Shown: positions 7,090 through 15,599 of the stretch, piece by piece
Layout: every line of letters begins with the position of its first letter
Numbering within the stretch: the stretch's first letter is position 1
Origin: Bacteroidia bacterium
GTDB taxonomy: Bacteria; Bacteroidota; Bacteroidia; J057
DNA: 38,787 nt
Assembly (NCBI GenBank): GCA_030430575.1
Contig: JAUIKF010000068.1
Span: forward strand, 1 to 38,787
Direction of reading: 5' to 3'
Translations under genes and position numbers: made by a program
Notes under the pieces: model-generated
Databases searched by the model: none
What the model was told of the DNA's origin: nothing
The model's input: the letters and a program-made list of their open reading frames with translations, nothing else

Positions 7090-8313
7090 ATGAAAGCCAT
7101 ATTTACCTTACTGCTCCTCCTCCTCTCAGCTTCTCTCATCGCACAGCCCGAAGGCAAGCTATTTATGCTTCAGCAAGGGGCATTGCCCAGTCTTTCCTAT
7201 ATCCAGTATCCTGGCGATACTTATCAGCAGGTGGATATTGTGGAGGGAAATGACCTAGCAGCCAATGAGGATAATCTGCTGGTAGCTCGTGGGTTTGGGG
7301 CAGATGGCGTATATGTCTATGACCTCGCTACCCTCACCCGCAACGATACCATCACAGGCACTTATGCCAACTGGATAGACATGTGGGAAGATGAAAAACT
7401 GGTAGTGGCCAGCAGCCAAGCACCCTATTTGCGCGTTTTTGATCTGGCTAATAATAACCAATTGCTATTCTCCTTGCTCGATACGAGCGTTCTCACCTAT
7501 GCGCCAGGACACTTGCTTGTAAGTGATGATCGTGCCTATGTGTTGTTGCAGGATAGGGTAGTGGTGGTTGATCTTGACCTGGAAGATACTCTTGCAGTAG
7601 TTCTTACGCCTCATCCGTTTCATTTTGGGGGACAAAATGCTTATTTGACCGATGGAGGGGACAAGTTCTACCTTAATGTTGAATATGCAACGGGAGCGAT
7701 TCGCTCTTCTCTCATGAGCATCGACAAGCTGACCCTTGCCGTAGATACGGCATTTCACTTCGAGGGCTGGTTCAACCAATACCCGCCTGTCGGTACGCCT
7801 GACAAGATTTATGTCTTTGAGTTTGAAAGCCATTTTGACATCATAGGAGATAGTCTTTACCTGTTTACGAGGCCCTCACAGTTTGTGGACTATGCCATCA
7901 ACTACGATCCGAAAAGCGAGGCGATATTCACTTATGGCGGCACGTTAACCCCCAATACGGTTCGCTACTACCACAATGGTATGTTCAGTACCCCTGTCTC
8001 TGCCCCGACCATGACCAACAGCCTATTTGTCGAAGGCACTAGCACTGCCATTGATGATGGAGAATTGATCGCCAAAACCCTTCAGCTTTTCCCCAATCCG
8101 ACCGTCGATCGCATCAACCTCACCTTCGAATCCCCCCAAATGATCCACGAGGTGCGTATCGTCGACACCAAAGGTCGCCTGCTTCTTCACCGCTCCTACG
8201 AGCAGTGGATGTCCTGGATGAAGTTTGACGTGAGCACCCTCGCCCACGGAGGCTATTTCCTCGAAGTGAACACAGCCGAAGGGAAGGTGAGTTCACCCTT
8301 TGTGAAATGGTAG
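7090..8313 (+). CDS. Secreted beta-propeller-like protein with type IX sorting domain (paralogue B)
   Basis: A 407-residue protein with signal peptide MKAIFTLLLLLLSASLIA and probable cleavage before Gln19. The body (20-320) aligns by eye with paralogue A: QPEGKLF, YVYDLATLTRNDTITGTY, LVVASSQAPYLRVFDLANN and FNQYPPVGTPDKIYVF mirror corresponding segments there. The C-terminal domain (about 330-407) has LFPNP and a final TLAHGGYFLEV strand, which marks type IX export. From about 8090 to the end the DNA is richer in C-ending codons than the body, so the sorting domain may have a separate history from the propeller. Tandem duplication followed by divergence is the simplest origin. Function unknown. 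Confidence 0.85.
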   Translation: MKAIFTLLLLLLSASLIAQPEGKLFMLQQGALPSLSYIQYPGDTYQQVDIVEGNDLAANEDNLLVARGFGADGVYVYDLATLTRNDTITGTYANWIDMWEDEKLVVASSQAPYLRVFDLANNNQLLFSLLDTSVLTYAPGHLLVSDDRAYVLLQDRVVVVDLDLEDTLAVVLTPHPFHFGGQNAYLTDGGDKFYLNVEYATGAIRSSLMSIDKLTLAVDTAFHFEGWFNQYPPVGTPDKIYVFEFESHFDIIGDSLYLFTRPSQFVDYAINYDPKSEAIFTYGGTLTPNTVRYYHNGMFSTPVSAPTMTNSLFVEGTSTAIDDGELIAKTLQLFPNPTVDRINLTFESPQMIHEVRIVDTKGRLLLHRSYEQWMSWMKFDVSTLAHGGYFLEVNTAEGKVSSPFVKW

Positions 8314-8385
8314 GGAAGAAAGTTCAGGGTTTAGGGTTCAGAGTTTTGAGTTTAATGTTCAGTAGGGCCAAAGAGTTTCTTCCCT

Positions 8386-8892
8386 TTGCCCTTCCTTGTT
8401 TCTTGTTATTTATTTTTACTTATCAATTCTTCATTAAAAATCCTCCCCGCAGACCCTGCTGACGCAGAAAAGCTGACAGCCATCGCCTTTGCTGCGAAGC
8501 GGCACTGGGGCTATCCTGAAGAATGGATTCAAGGGTGGGCAGTTGACCTGACCTATACGCCGGATTTTATTGCGTCACACATTGTGATAAAGGCCGTCAT
8601 CGACGATGAAATCGTCGGAGTAGGCATGTGGACGGAATTGCCTGCGGGCAATTATGAGTTGGAAGGACTATGGGTGCTGCCCGATAGCATCGGGCAAGGT
8701 ATCGGAAGGCGCTTGTTAAGCACCCTCCTGGCAGATGTCACCCCAGATCAGTATCCGATCAAGATCGTCGCAGATCCCTACGCCGTAGGCTTTTATGAAA
8801 AAATGGGCGCTGTCTATGTCGGCGAAATCCCTAGCACGCCCGAAGGGCGATTTTTACCGGTGATGGAATTACCATTACCGATCCCCCTGTAG
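8386..8892 (+). CDS. GNAT-family N-acetyltransferase without an ATG start
   Basis: The GNAT fold runs from about residue 17 (LKILPADPADAEKLTAIAF) to the end. The acetyl-CoA loop is Gln104-Gly-Ile-Gly (GQGIGRRLL), preceded by the beta-4 strand ELEGLWVLPD, and FYEKMGA lies near the C-terminus. HWGYPEEW resembles small-molecule acetyltransferases of the PhnO/RimI-like broad class. The open frame upstream contains no ATG. TTG at 8386 is the only usual start codon before the domain, and the 16 hydrophobic residues it would add are not typical, so the true start is uncertain. The last codons and the TAG stop lie within the perfect hairpin at 8880-8926. Confidence 0.75.
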   Translation: MPFLVSCYLFLLINSSLKILPADPADAEKLTAIAFAAKRHWGYPEEWIQGWAVDLTYTPDFIASHIVIKAVIDDEIVGVGMWTELPAGNYELEGLWVLPDSIGQGIGRRLLSTLLADVTPDQYPIKIVADPYAVGFYEKMGAVYVGEIPSTPEGRFLPVMELPLPIPL

Positions 8893-8926
8893 AGACGTTG
8901 GATTCCAACGTCTCTACAGGGGGATC
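8880..8926. terminator. 22-bp perfect hairpin shared by two convergent genes (dispersed repeat type)
   Basis: Two 22-base arms (8880-8901 and 8905-8926) are exact reverse complements around the loop ATT. The core TGTAGAGACGTTGG/CCAACGTCTCTACA resembles a palindromic repeat that recurs in many cyanobacterial and Bacteroidota genomes (from memory, not searched). It overlaps the GNAT stop codon and ends 4 bases before the stop of the convergent gene, so it could terminate both transcripts. Confidence 0.75.
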
Positions 8927-8930
8927 ACCA

Positions 8931-10427
8931 TTACGCCGCCGCCTTCCAAGGCTGAATTCCCAGCCTACGGGCTTGCTGATTTACGAAGCGCCCATAATCA
9001 AATATCTGATTGCTTTCAGGTTTCATCCCTGCCACTAGCGCTTGAAAGCGATGCAATTCCACAGCAATCGCAGCTTTGGTATCCACCTCAAATTTTGAAT
9101 GATGCAATTGTTTCAATACCTGTAAGAACGCGCGATCCAGCGTATGAGGGGCAGTGGAAATCACATAATAATAATCCTTTTCTACCTGCAAAAAGCGCTG
9201 GGTGAAGGTTTCATCTTCCTCCATTTGATATCGGATGATCAGCTCAAAAATAGCCACCTTTAGCCTCAATCCCTGATCGGCATTTGCATAATCATCCAGT
9301 AGAGATAGATCTATCAGGCTTCGAAGGGCCTTTTTGAATTCATTGCGATTGTAGTAAAGCCCAGCCATATTGATGTAAATGAATATCAGGTTAAAGGACT
9401 TCTTGCTCAGGGCTGCATCTTGTTTTAGCTTGATCATTAATTCCATGGCTTTTTTCTCATCGACAATGGAATAATTGAGGGCGAGAGCATTGTAGTAGAA
9501 AAATAAATAGGCGTCGTGGAGCATGGAATCAAAAGCTTCCATGGCGGTTTTGAGGCGTTTCGCCCACTCAAGGGATGCGGTGTATTTGCCGTTATGGTAT
9601 AAGGTATTGACCAGGTAGGTCAGCATTTGTAGTTTGATAGCGTGTGTCTGCTTGGTAAATAATTTTTCCTCTGAAAACCGCTGATATGTTTCCATGAGAT
9701 AGGCCTCTAAGGCATCAAACTGATCCCGTTGTAGCAGGAGTTTGCTGACTGCATCATAGATTTTGATGCGTACCTTGGGGCTCTTGAGGAGGAGGGGATC
9801 GCTGGCGTATTCGTCGACTGTCGCTTGCAATAACCCGAGGATGCGCTGATCCTTGATATTGTGGTTGCTAGAGACCTTGATCCGATAAGTAATGGCTGCC
9901 AGCAGGTCGTCGATGGCATTCAGCGCTTCGAGTTTTTGTCGATTTTCTTTGCGGAGCTGGATATAGGTTTCGGGGTTGACAGAAGGTTGGGCGTGGGAAA
10001 GTTGGATAAAAAGGCCATAGATGAGGTCGAGAATTTCAAAATTCTCGTGGTTGACCGCTTCGCGGGCGGCTCGCTTCAAATAGTGAAGCGCCACATCAAA
10101 GCGCTGATAGCGAAAGTGCAATTTTGCCACTGAAAACAGATAGAGATCGTTGCTAAATTCGTCCTCCTGGAAGTGTTGTAACCACAAACTTCGATTAATT
10201 TCGTCCATCAGACGATTTTTCAGCCGATAAAAGGGATTTTTCCCATTTTTACCGTACAGTTCTGCGGCAATTTCGTTCTCATTATAATCCGCGCCGTACT
10301 TCTTGATATGGTCAAAGAGGTACAAATCCTTGCGGTTTTGCTGGGCGTGACTCCTGGAAGCAAAAAGCTTAAAATGGCGAATCTCTTCTTTTTTCAATTG
10401 GGGAATAATACTGCCTAATAAATTCAT
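8931..10427 (-). CDS. Helical-repeat (TPR-like) cytoplasmic protein, function unknown
   Basis: A 498-residue protein from the ATG at 10427. That start gives MNLLGSIIPQLKKEEIRHFKLF; an in-frame ATG 33 bases upstream lies in the likely promoter. There is no signal peptide or membrane helix. It is almost entirely alpha-helical, with repeated degenerate helix pairs between about 90 and 440 (for example FDVALHYLKRAAREA, NGKYTASLEWAKRLK, NEFKKALRSLIDL), as in TPR superhelices that bind partner proteins. The N-terminal 80 residues could be a separate small helical domain. It is divergent from the sorted protein at 10516 and convergent with the GNAT. Similar proteins seem common in this bacterial group, but no function was recognised. 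Confidence 0.75.
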   Translation of the reverse strand: MNLLGSIIPQLKKEEIRHFKLFASRSHAQQNRKDLYLFDHIKKYGADYNENEIAAELYGKNGKNPFYRLKNRLMDEINRSLWLQHFQEDEFSNDLYLFSVAKLHFRYQRFDVALHYLKRAAREAVNHENFEILDLIYGLFIQLSHAQPSVNPETYIQLRKENRQKLEALNAIDDLLAAITYRIKVSSNHNIKDQRILGLLQATVDEYASDPLLLKSPKVRIKIYDAVSKLLLQRDQFDALEAYLMETYQRFSEEKLFTKQTHAIKLQMLTYLVNTLYHNGKYTASLEWAKRLKTAMEAFDSMLHDAYLFFYYNALALNYSIVDEKKAMELMIKLKQDAALSKKSFNLIFIYINMAGLYYNRNEFKKALRSLIDLSLLDDYANADQGLRLKVAIFELIIRYQMEEDETFTQRFLQVEKDYYYVISTAPHTLDRAFLQVLKQLHHSKFEVDTKAAIAVELHRFQALVAGMKPESNQIFDYGRFVNQQARRLGIQPWKAAA

Positions 10428-10515
10428 AACTTGTAGTTGGATGCGTAATATTACACGCAAAATCCTTTGAAAAGGATGGGTCAGAAGGTTAACTTATTTT
10501 TAGAATTATTTTTTC
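10428..10515. promoter_or_regulatory. Divergent promoter region with two small palindromes
   Basis: The 88-base gap between two divergent genes contains ATCCTTT/AAAGGAT with a 2-base loop (10462-10477). It also contains a near-palindrome GCGTAATATTACACGC (10443-10458) around TAATATTA. TAGAATTA just before the plus-strand start is only a partial match to TAnnTTTG. Both palindromes could be operators, but no direct evidence exists. Confidence 0.35.
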
Positions 10516-11244
10516 ATGAAAAAAACACTCTTTTTTCTAGGCATTTGGGGCATAGCGCTAAGTACTTTTGCCCAAACGGGAAGCCTCAACATCACCCCAG
10601 GCAGTTTCCGCATGATCAGTGCTGTCAATCAGCAATCTACTCCTGACTCTATCATCACACAAGATGCCGACACCCTTTCATTCAGGGCTACCTTTGAGTT
10701 TACAGGGGTGGGGACTCTATCTGACCAGCTCGGATTTGTCATTGCACGAGATTCTAATGGCACAATCGTCCATAGCGACTCCCTTTTGCAAGACACCATG
10801 ACTACAATGGTGAATGGTGATACCACGACGGTAGTTGTCAAGGATTTTGTAGATTCTTCAAATGCACGCTATAGCGGCGGCGGCGGTGGGGCAATCTTGG
10901 TGATCGTATGGCCTGTAGCACGTTTTACCCCATTAGACCCTGCTAGCGACTCGGTCAAGGCAAACATCATCGTGGACATTCATGCCTCCATTCCTCCCGA
11001 GTGGGAAAATGAACTGCAGTTCATTTATTTCCCCAATCCTGTCACTACCACCCTAAATATCAGCTATAAGACAATTCAAAAAGACGTTGAATACGTAAGG
11101 GTTTATGATATAGAAGGACGAGAGGTATTCAAAGCAATGGGAGCAGCCAATACCATTGACATGACCCACCTGAATGCAGGTTACTATTTCTTGCATATTC
11201 AGGGGAAAGATAAGGAGGCTGTGGTGAAATTGGAGAAGCGCTAA
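10516..11244 (+). CDS. Small secreted protein with type IX sorting domain
   Basis: Signal peptide MKKTLFFLGIWGIALSTFA, probably cleaved before Gln20. Residues 20-165 look like an immunoglobulin- or lipocalin-like beta domain of unknown role, with an unusual Gly-rich turn (YSGGGGGAILVIVW). Residues about 170-242 form a type A sorting domain (IYFPNPVTTTLNI, VRVYDIEGREVF, LNAGYYFLHI). It should be exported by the type IX machinery. It is the third such protein in 6 kb but is not similar to the two propeller-like paralogues outside the sorting domain. Function unknown. Confidence 0.8.
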   Translation: MKKTLFFLGIWGIALSTFAQTGSLNITPGSFRMISAVNQQSTPDSIITQDADTLSFRATFEFTGVGTLSDQLGFVIARDSNGTIVHSDSLLQDTMTTMVNGDTTTVVVKDFVDSSNARYSGGGGGAILVIVWPVARFTPLDPASDSVKANIIVDIHASIPPEWENELQFIYFPNPVTTTLNISYKTIQKDVEYVRVYDIEGREVFKAMGAANTIDMTHLNAGYYFLHIQGKDKEAVVKLEKR

Positions 11245-11263
11245 CCTTCTTCCCATTTCCCAG

Positions 11264-11295
11264 TTGTAAAATGACCTGCTTTTCTCTTACCTTTG
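11264..11295 (+). promoter_or_regulatory. Bacteroidota-type promoter of the superoxide dismutase gene
   Basis: TACCTTTG (11288-11295) is an exact match to the -7 consensus TAnnTTTG. A TTG at 11264-11266 lies 21 bases upstream in the -33 position. The start codon follows 48 bases downstream, leaving room for a short leader. Confidence 0.6.
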
Positions 11296-11343
11296 AGCAG
11301 CAATTTTAATTTTACCAAAACCCCCAAAACGCTTTTTAAACTT

Positions 11344-11943
11344 ATGGCATTTACACTCCCAGATCTCCCTTATGCACATGATGCATTAGAACCACATATC
11401 GACACCCGCACCATGGAAATCCACCACGGCAAGCACCACGCGGGATATACCAACAAACTCAACGCTGCCCTTGAAGGCACAGACGACGCTGGCAAGTCTA
11501 TCGAAGAGTTGCTCGCTTCTCCTGCTATCAATAGCCCAGCTATCCGCAACAACGGCGGTGGCTACTACAACCATAGCTTGTTTTGGCAAGTGATGAGCCC
11601 CAATGGTGGCGGTGAGCCTTCGGGTGCACTCGCTGACGCGATCAATGCGGCATTTGGCTCATTTGATGGCTTCAAAGACGCCTTCTCTAAGGCAGCAGCT
11701 ACGCGCTTCGGCTCTGGATGGGCTTGGCTTGTCAAGCATGAAGACGGCTCAGTAGGTGTCACCTCTACCCCCAACCAGGACAATCCCCTGATGACTGTTT
11801 CTCCCGAGATGGGCACGCCTATCCTCGGCCTCGATGTGTGGGAGCACGCTTATTACCTCAACTACCAGAACCGCCGTCCCGATTATATCTCTGCATTCTT
11901 TAATGTGGTGAACTGGGACAAGGTGGCGGAGTTGTATGGATAA
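11344..11943 (+). CDS. sodA: Superoxide dismutase, Mn-type (Fe/Mn family)
   Basis: Converts superoxide to hydrogen peroxide and oxygen in the cytoplasm. The 199-residue protein has the expected metal ligands: His27 ([10 protein letters not shown]), His77 (NHSLFW), Asp164 and His168 ([11 protein letters not shown]). Gly at the GGGYYNH position together with Gln145 in NQDNPL is the Mn-type arrangement; Fe enzymes place the glutamine in the N-terminal half. The ATG at 11344 gives the standard [17 protein letters not shown] start. An in-frame TTG further upstream overlaps the promoter and is rejected. The gene is followed by a strong hairpin terminator. The codons are richer in C than those of the neighbouring genes, consistent with high expression. 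Confidence 0.96.
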   Translation: MAFTLPDLPYAHDALEPHIDTRTMEIHHGKHHAGYTNKLNAALEGTDDAGKSIEELLASPAINSPAIRNNGGGYYNHSLFWQVMSPNGGGEPSGALADAINAAFGSFDGFKDAFSKAAATRFGSGWAWLVKHEDGSVGVTSTPNQDNPLMTVSPEMGTPILGLDVWEHAYYLNYQNRRPDYISAFFNVVNWDKVAELYG

Positions 11944-11966
11944 TTGAGAATAAATGTTCTCATGTC

Positions 11967-12000
11967 AAAAAGCCTTCTGAGAATTCTCAGAGGGCTTTTT
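11967..12000. terminator. Hairpin terminator after the superoxide dismutase gene (copy 1)
   Basis: AAAAGCCTTCTGAGAA pairs with TTCTCAGAGGGCTTTT (one G-T wobble), followed by further T residues. It is a bidirectional intrinsic terminator. A second copy, 31 of 33 bases identical in direct orientation, lies at 16140-16172 beyond the AT-rich insert. Confidence 0.85.
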
Positions 12001-12086
12001 GGGTTGACAGGTTGAGTAGGATAAAAGAGACTGTTCCCTTCAAGTATCACTGTTTTAAAAATATATGAAAACAAGGCTCATTTTTA

Positions 12087-15000
12087 TCATTTATTGATAT
12101 TATTCCTTTTTCTAAGTACTGGAGGCGCATTCTCTTTCAAGTCTGCAAGATTCAATCTTTTTAATCCTGTGTTAAATGCATCTTCGATTGTTCCTCCTGA
12201 AGCAATTGCTTTGTAAAATCCTTCAGAAAAAACTTTTGCAGTTTCATCATCTAAAATATCAGGCATTCCAATTACAAAATCTACATATCGAAGGAGAGTC
12301 TTTGCCCTTGCATCTGAGTAGCAAGCATTTAGTACAACACATTTTACTTTTTTTGCTTCTTCAAATAAATTAGCCCATTTTTCAATGTTTTCGTACTTCC
12401 CTGCTTGTCCATTAGTCTCGAATGAAATTCTTCCCGCTTGATCACCGTGTCCAGCAATATGTACAATATATGGATCTGAATCCCATAAAGCGGATTGTAA
12501 TTCAGTTAAAGTCACAGCAAATTCTTGATCTAGATTATAATCGTCCCTGTTCCGAGAATCTTTAATTGCCTTTTTAATTGCTGAAATTTCTAAATCGATT
12601 CGAACCCTCGAAGTATCTTCTGGATTTACCCCAATAAATAAAATATTCTTTTTTCTATTTTTATACCTATTATTTCTGTATTCAAATTTATTATCCGCAA
12701 GAAATTCTTCCTTTCTTTGGGTAGATGTGGAAACTCCATTTAGTAGTTCTTTAACATTCTTTTTGGCTTTTAATTCTTTAATATAAATTTCTTCATCCCC
12801 CATGTTCTCTAAATCCAAAAGAGTTTCATAATCGACAGAAACTTTCCCAAAATCATCTAAGGGTATCTGTTCGCATGGATTTGATCCTTTAATCTTTTCG
12901 TTTATAGTCAGGATATAATCTCTCAAAATTGATAAGACCTCTCGTCTATTTCCTTCCCCTACGATTTCTATTTGAATAACTTTTTTACCAGGAATGGCTC
13001 TTATCAAGGCAATACACCCTAACTTCTCAATTATTACTCCATTCCTCCAGTATTTTCCTTCTTGAATCAAGTTGTGGACTTTAACAATAAAACGAGCAAT
13101 TACATTCTTAGACAAATAATCATGTTTTATTTGAAACCGTAATTTTTCGTCATTTTGATAATCAGGCAATAATTCTTCAGGAGGATCTAGCGGAAAAACT
13201 CCAGGAACAAAGTATTTCTCTTGCTCTTCAGGAATTTGATAGCAGAGTTCAAAATATTCCATCATTTCCATGATGAAATTTTGCTCAATAATCGTAGGAT
13301 ATTCTTCTTTGCTGAGGATTGATTGAACCTGAGCAAGGTCGATCACTCCTTTTTGTTTATTTAATATATCAGATGTAACAATAGCATAAACACCTTTTGT
13401 AACCCATGAGGGATTCAAAACATGGGTAAAATGAAAACTAGTCTTCGAACTATAATCCTTAAAATTTAACATTAAGCCTAGGTCATGAAATAAGCCAACC
13501 ATAACCTTTAAGCTCAAATCATCCAAATCTGGGTGAACTCTTTGACAAACAGCTTTAAAATCAGGGAACTGCAAATAGTCTTTATTCTTTTTTGTTATGT
13601 GTTTTTTAATTTCCAGATAAAATGCGGGTACTCTATCATCAACATGATCTAAATTATTAGCTGTTTTTTTTATCAGCTTTTCAAGTTCTTCTATTCCTTC
13701 TCCAGTTGAACATGACGTCTTCACAAATGCAACGATATTCTCATTTTCCTCTTTTAGTTGCTTAAATCCGAAGCTTTGACTGTCAAATTGATCACATTTA
13801 TTCTGAACTACTATAATGGGCGAGTCACCCCCATAACTAGCAATAAGTCTTAGCCAATATTGTAGGTTTGATCGCTCATAAGAATCTTCATTTCTTGAAT
13901 TAATAACCAAAACATAAATACTCCTTCTTGTCATGAAGAATTTATGAGTCGCGTGCATTATCTCTTGTCCCCCAAAATCCCACATGTGGAGTAAAATTGG
14001 TTTATTTCTATATTTAATATCCCAATCTTTTATTGCTACTCCATGTGTTGGTGACTCTTGCGAATCATAAGATCCTGATATTAATTTTTTTGTCAAGGAT
14101 GTTTTTCCAACATCTCCAGACCCAACAAAAATAACTTTAGCTTCACTTAATTTTTTGGTCCCTTCCTGAAGATCGATGATAAATTGGAAAATTTCATTAG
14201 GCTCTTTGGTATAAATTTCGTCTGGAATATTAAAATTATTTCCTTCTAAATTAAGCCCCCTATCTTCTTCATGAATTTTCTGATTTGTAGTAAGGTTGGT
14301 TAGATTTTCAATTTCTTTAGGAAGTTTTTTTAACTGATTAAATCCCAAATCTAATTTTTCCAATTCTACAAGATTCTGAATCTCAGATGGGATTTTTGTT
14401 AATAGATTAGAGTCTAACGTTAGGATTTTGAGGTGAGGAAGTTTACAAATATCTTTTGGCAGGTCTGGAATATTGTTTTCATAAAGGTCTAACTTTTTAA
14501 GCCTTTTCAGGTATTTTATTGATTGCGGAACCACATTCAATCTGTTATTTCCCAGGTTAAGAATCTCTAATTGTTCTAGTTGTCCAATGAAATCTGGAAG
14601 ATGACGTAATTGATTATTATGAAATGATAATAGTTGAAGAGTTGTTAATTTTTGAACCTCTTTTGGGATTTCTTTAAGGAGATTATGCTCTAACTTCAAT
14701 TGTTTTAAGTGTACAAGTTGCCCAATTTCCGATGGGACAGTTTTAATTTTATTATGCCCTAAGTCTAGGTGTCGAAGGTTCGATAATTCAAAAATCTGAC
14801 TTGGGATAGCATTTAATTCACAATTCCTTAGAGAAAGTGATTCTAAATGGACAAGCTTGGAGAATTTTCTAGGTAACTCAGTGCATTGTTCTTTTTTTAG
14901 TTCGAGACTGAGAATTTGTTCTGCAATTGCAAAATCAATGAGTTCGTGGATATTAATTATTTGAGCAATTGAGTATTTCTCTCTTCTTTTTCGGCGATAC

Positions 15001-15596
15001 TTAGGATTACTAGCAGAAGCCCTAAGTTCAGCGGCTGACATAATGTTTGCTGATGTTTCTTCCTCTACTAGGGGTGCTTGCTTTTTTTCTTTTGTATCTG
15101 AAATATCAATTTTGCCAATAACTTTCAATCCTCGAAGGTTATTATGATCAGCAGTGTTATCCTCTCCCCCAATTTGTCCTTCTCCAGCTAGTTCATTTTT
15201 TTCAAGCTCCTCTGCTGGAGGAGTTCCTTTTTCTACTTCTTTAGCAACAGGTTCTATCAATGGATTCGTGGTGCTATTGGCGGATGCCCTCAATTGGGCC
15301 GCGGACATGAAGTCCGCTGGGGTTTCTTCTTCCTTGGGCGGTTTGGGAGGCTCTGGCTTGGTAGTGGTATGATGAAAACGCTCTTCATTTCGCTTTTCAA
15401 CAATTTGTTCACCCCTTTCTTTCATTTGTTTGTCAGAAGCAAACTCCTTCAAAAGCAAATCATACAATTCTCCTGGAATCTTTGTATTAGGTGAGTTCTC
15501 TACATGATGACCATTTCTCACTAAGTGGTCAACAAGCATTGTCGTACCAACATTTAATTCCTTAGCAACTTTAAACAGTCGTTTAACTTTTGACAT
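12087..15596 (-). CDS. IF2N-like / LRR / Roc-COR GTPase / CHAT-protease fusion
   Basis: An 1169-residue multidomain protein. Residues 1-65 resemble the N-terminal domain of translation factor IF-2 (RLFKVAKELNVGTTMLVDHL, ENSPNTKIPGELYDLLLKEF). A low-complexity linker (66-208) holds two copies of EEETxAxxMSAAxLRASA, at 89-106 and 178-195. Leucine-rich repeats span about 225-435 (LxxLxLxxNxLxxIPxxI, about nine). The Roc GTPase domain has a P-loop GSGDVGKTS (492-500), switch WDFGGQE (539-545) and NKCD (599-602). A COR-like region follows to about 930. The C-terminal CHAT caspase-like domain has His1050 (HIAGHG) and Cys1092 (LNACYS) as the predicted dyad. It starts 3 bases after the EACC1-like gene. 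The design suggests LRR sensing, GTPase switching and protease output in immunity or regulated death. Confidence 0.88.
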   Translation of the reverse strand: MSKVKRLFKVAKELNVGTTMLVDHLVRNGHHVENSPNTKIPGELYDLLLKEFASDKQMKERGEQIVEKRNEERFHHTTTKPEPPKPPKEEETPADFMSAAQLRASANSTTNPLIEPVAKEVEKGTPPAEELEKNELAGEGQIGGEDNTADHNNLRGLKVIGKIDISDTKEKKQAPLVEEETSANIMSAAELRASASNPKYRRKRREKYSIAQIINIHELIDFAIAEQILSLELKKEQCTELPRKFSKLVHLESLSLRNCELNAIPSQIFELSNLRHLDLGHNKIKTVPSEIGQLVHLKQLKLEHNLLKEIPKEVQKLTTLQLLSFHNNQLRHLPDFIGQLEQLEILNLGNNRLNVVPQSIKYLKRLKKLDLYENNIPDLPKDICKLPHLKILTLDSNLLTKIPSEIQNLVELEKLDLGFNQLKKLPKEIENLTNLTTNQKIHEEDRGLNLEGNNFNIPDEIYTKEPNEIFQFIIDLQEGTKKLSEAKVIFVGSGDVGKTSLTKKLISGSYDSQESPTHGVAIKDWDIKYRNKPILLHMWDFGGQEIMHATHKFFMTRRSIYVLVINSRNEDSYERSNLQYWLRLIASYGGDSPIIVVQNKCDQFDSQSFGFKQLKEENENIVAFVKTSCSTGEGIEELEKLIKKTANNLDHVDDRVPAFYLEIKKHITKKNKDYLQFPDFKAVCQRVHPDLDDLSLKVMVGLFHDLGLMLNFKDYSSKTSFHFTHVLNPSWVTKGVYAIVTSDILNKQKGVIDLAQVQSILSKEEYPTIIEQNFIMEMMEYFELCYQIPEEQEKYFVPGVFPLDPPEELLPDYQNDEKLRFQIKHDYLSKNVIARFIVKVHNLIQEGKYWRNGVIIEKLGCIALIRAIPGKKVIQIEIVGEGNRREVLSILRDYILTINEKIKGSNPCEQIPLDDFGKVSVDYETLLDLENMGDEEIYIKELKAKKNVKELLNGVSTSTQRKEEFLADNKFEYRNNRYKNRKKNILFIGVNPEDTSRVRIDLEISAIKKAIKDSRNRDDYNLDQEFAVTLTELQSALWDSDPYIVHIAGHGDQAGRISFETNGQAGKYENIEKWANLFEEAKKVKCVVLNACYSDARAKTLLRYVDFVIGMPDILDDETAKVFSEGFYKAIASGGTIEDAFNTGLKRLNLADLKENAPPVLRKRNNINK

Positions 15597-15599
15597 CGT

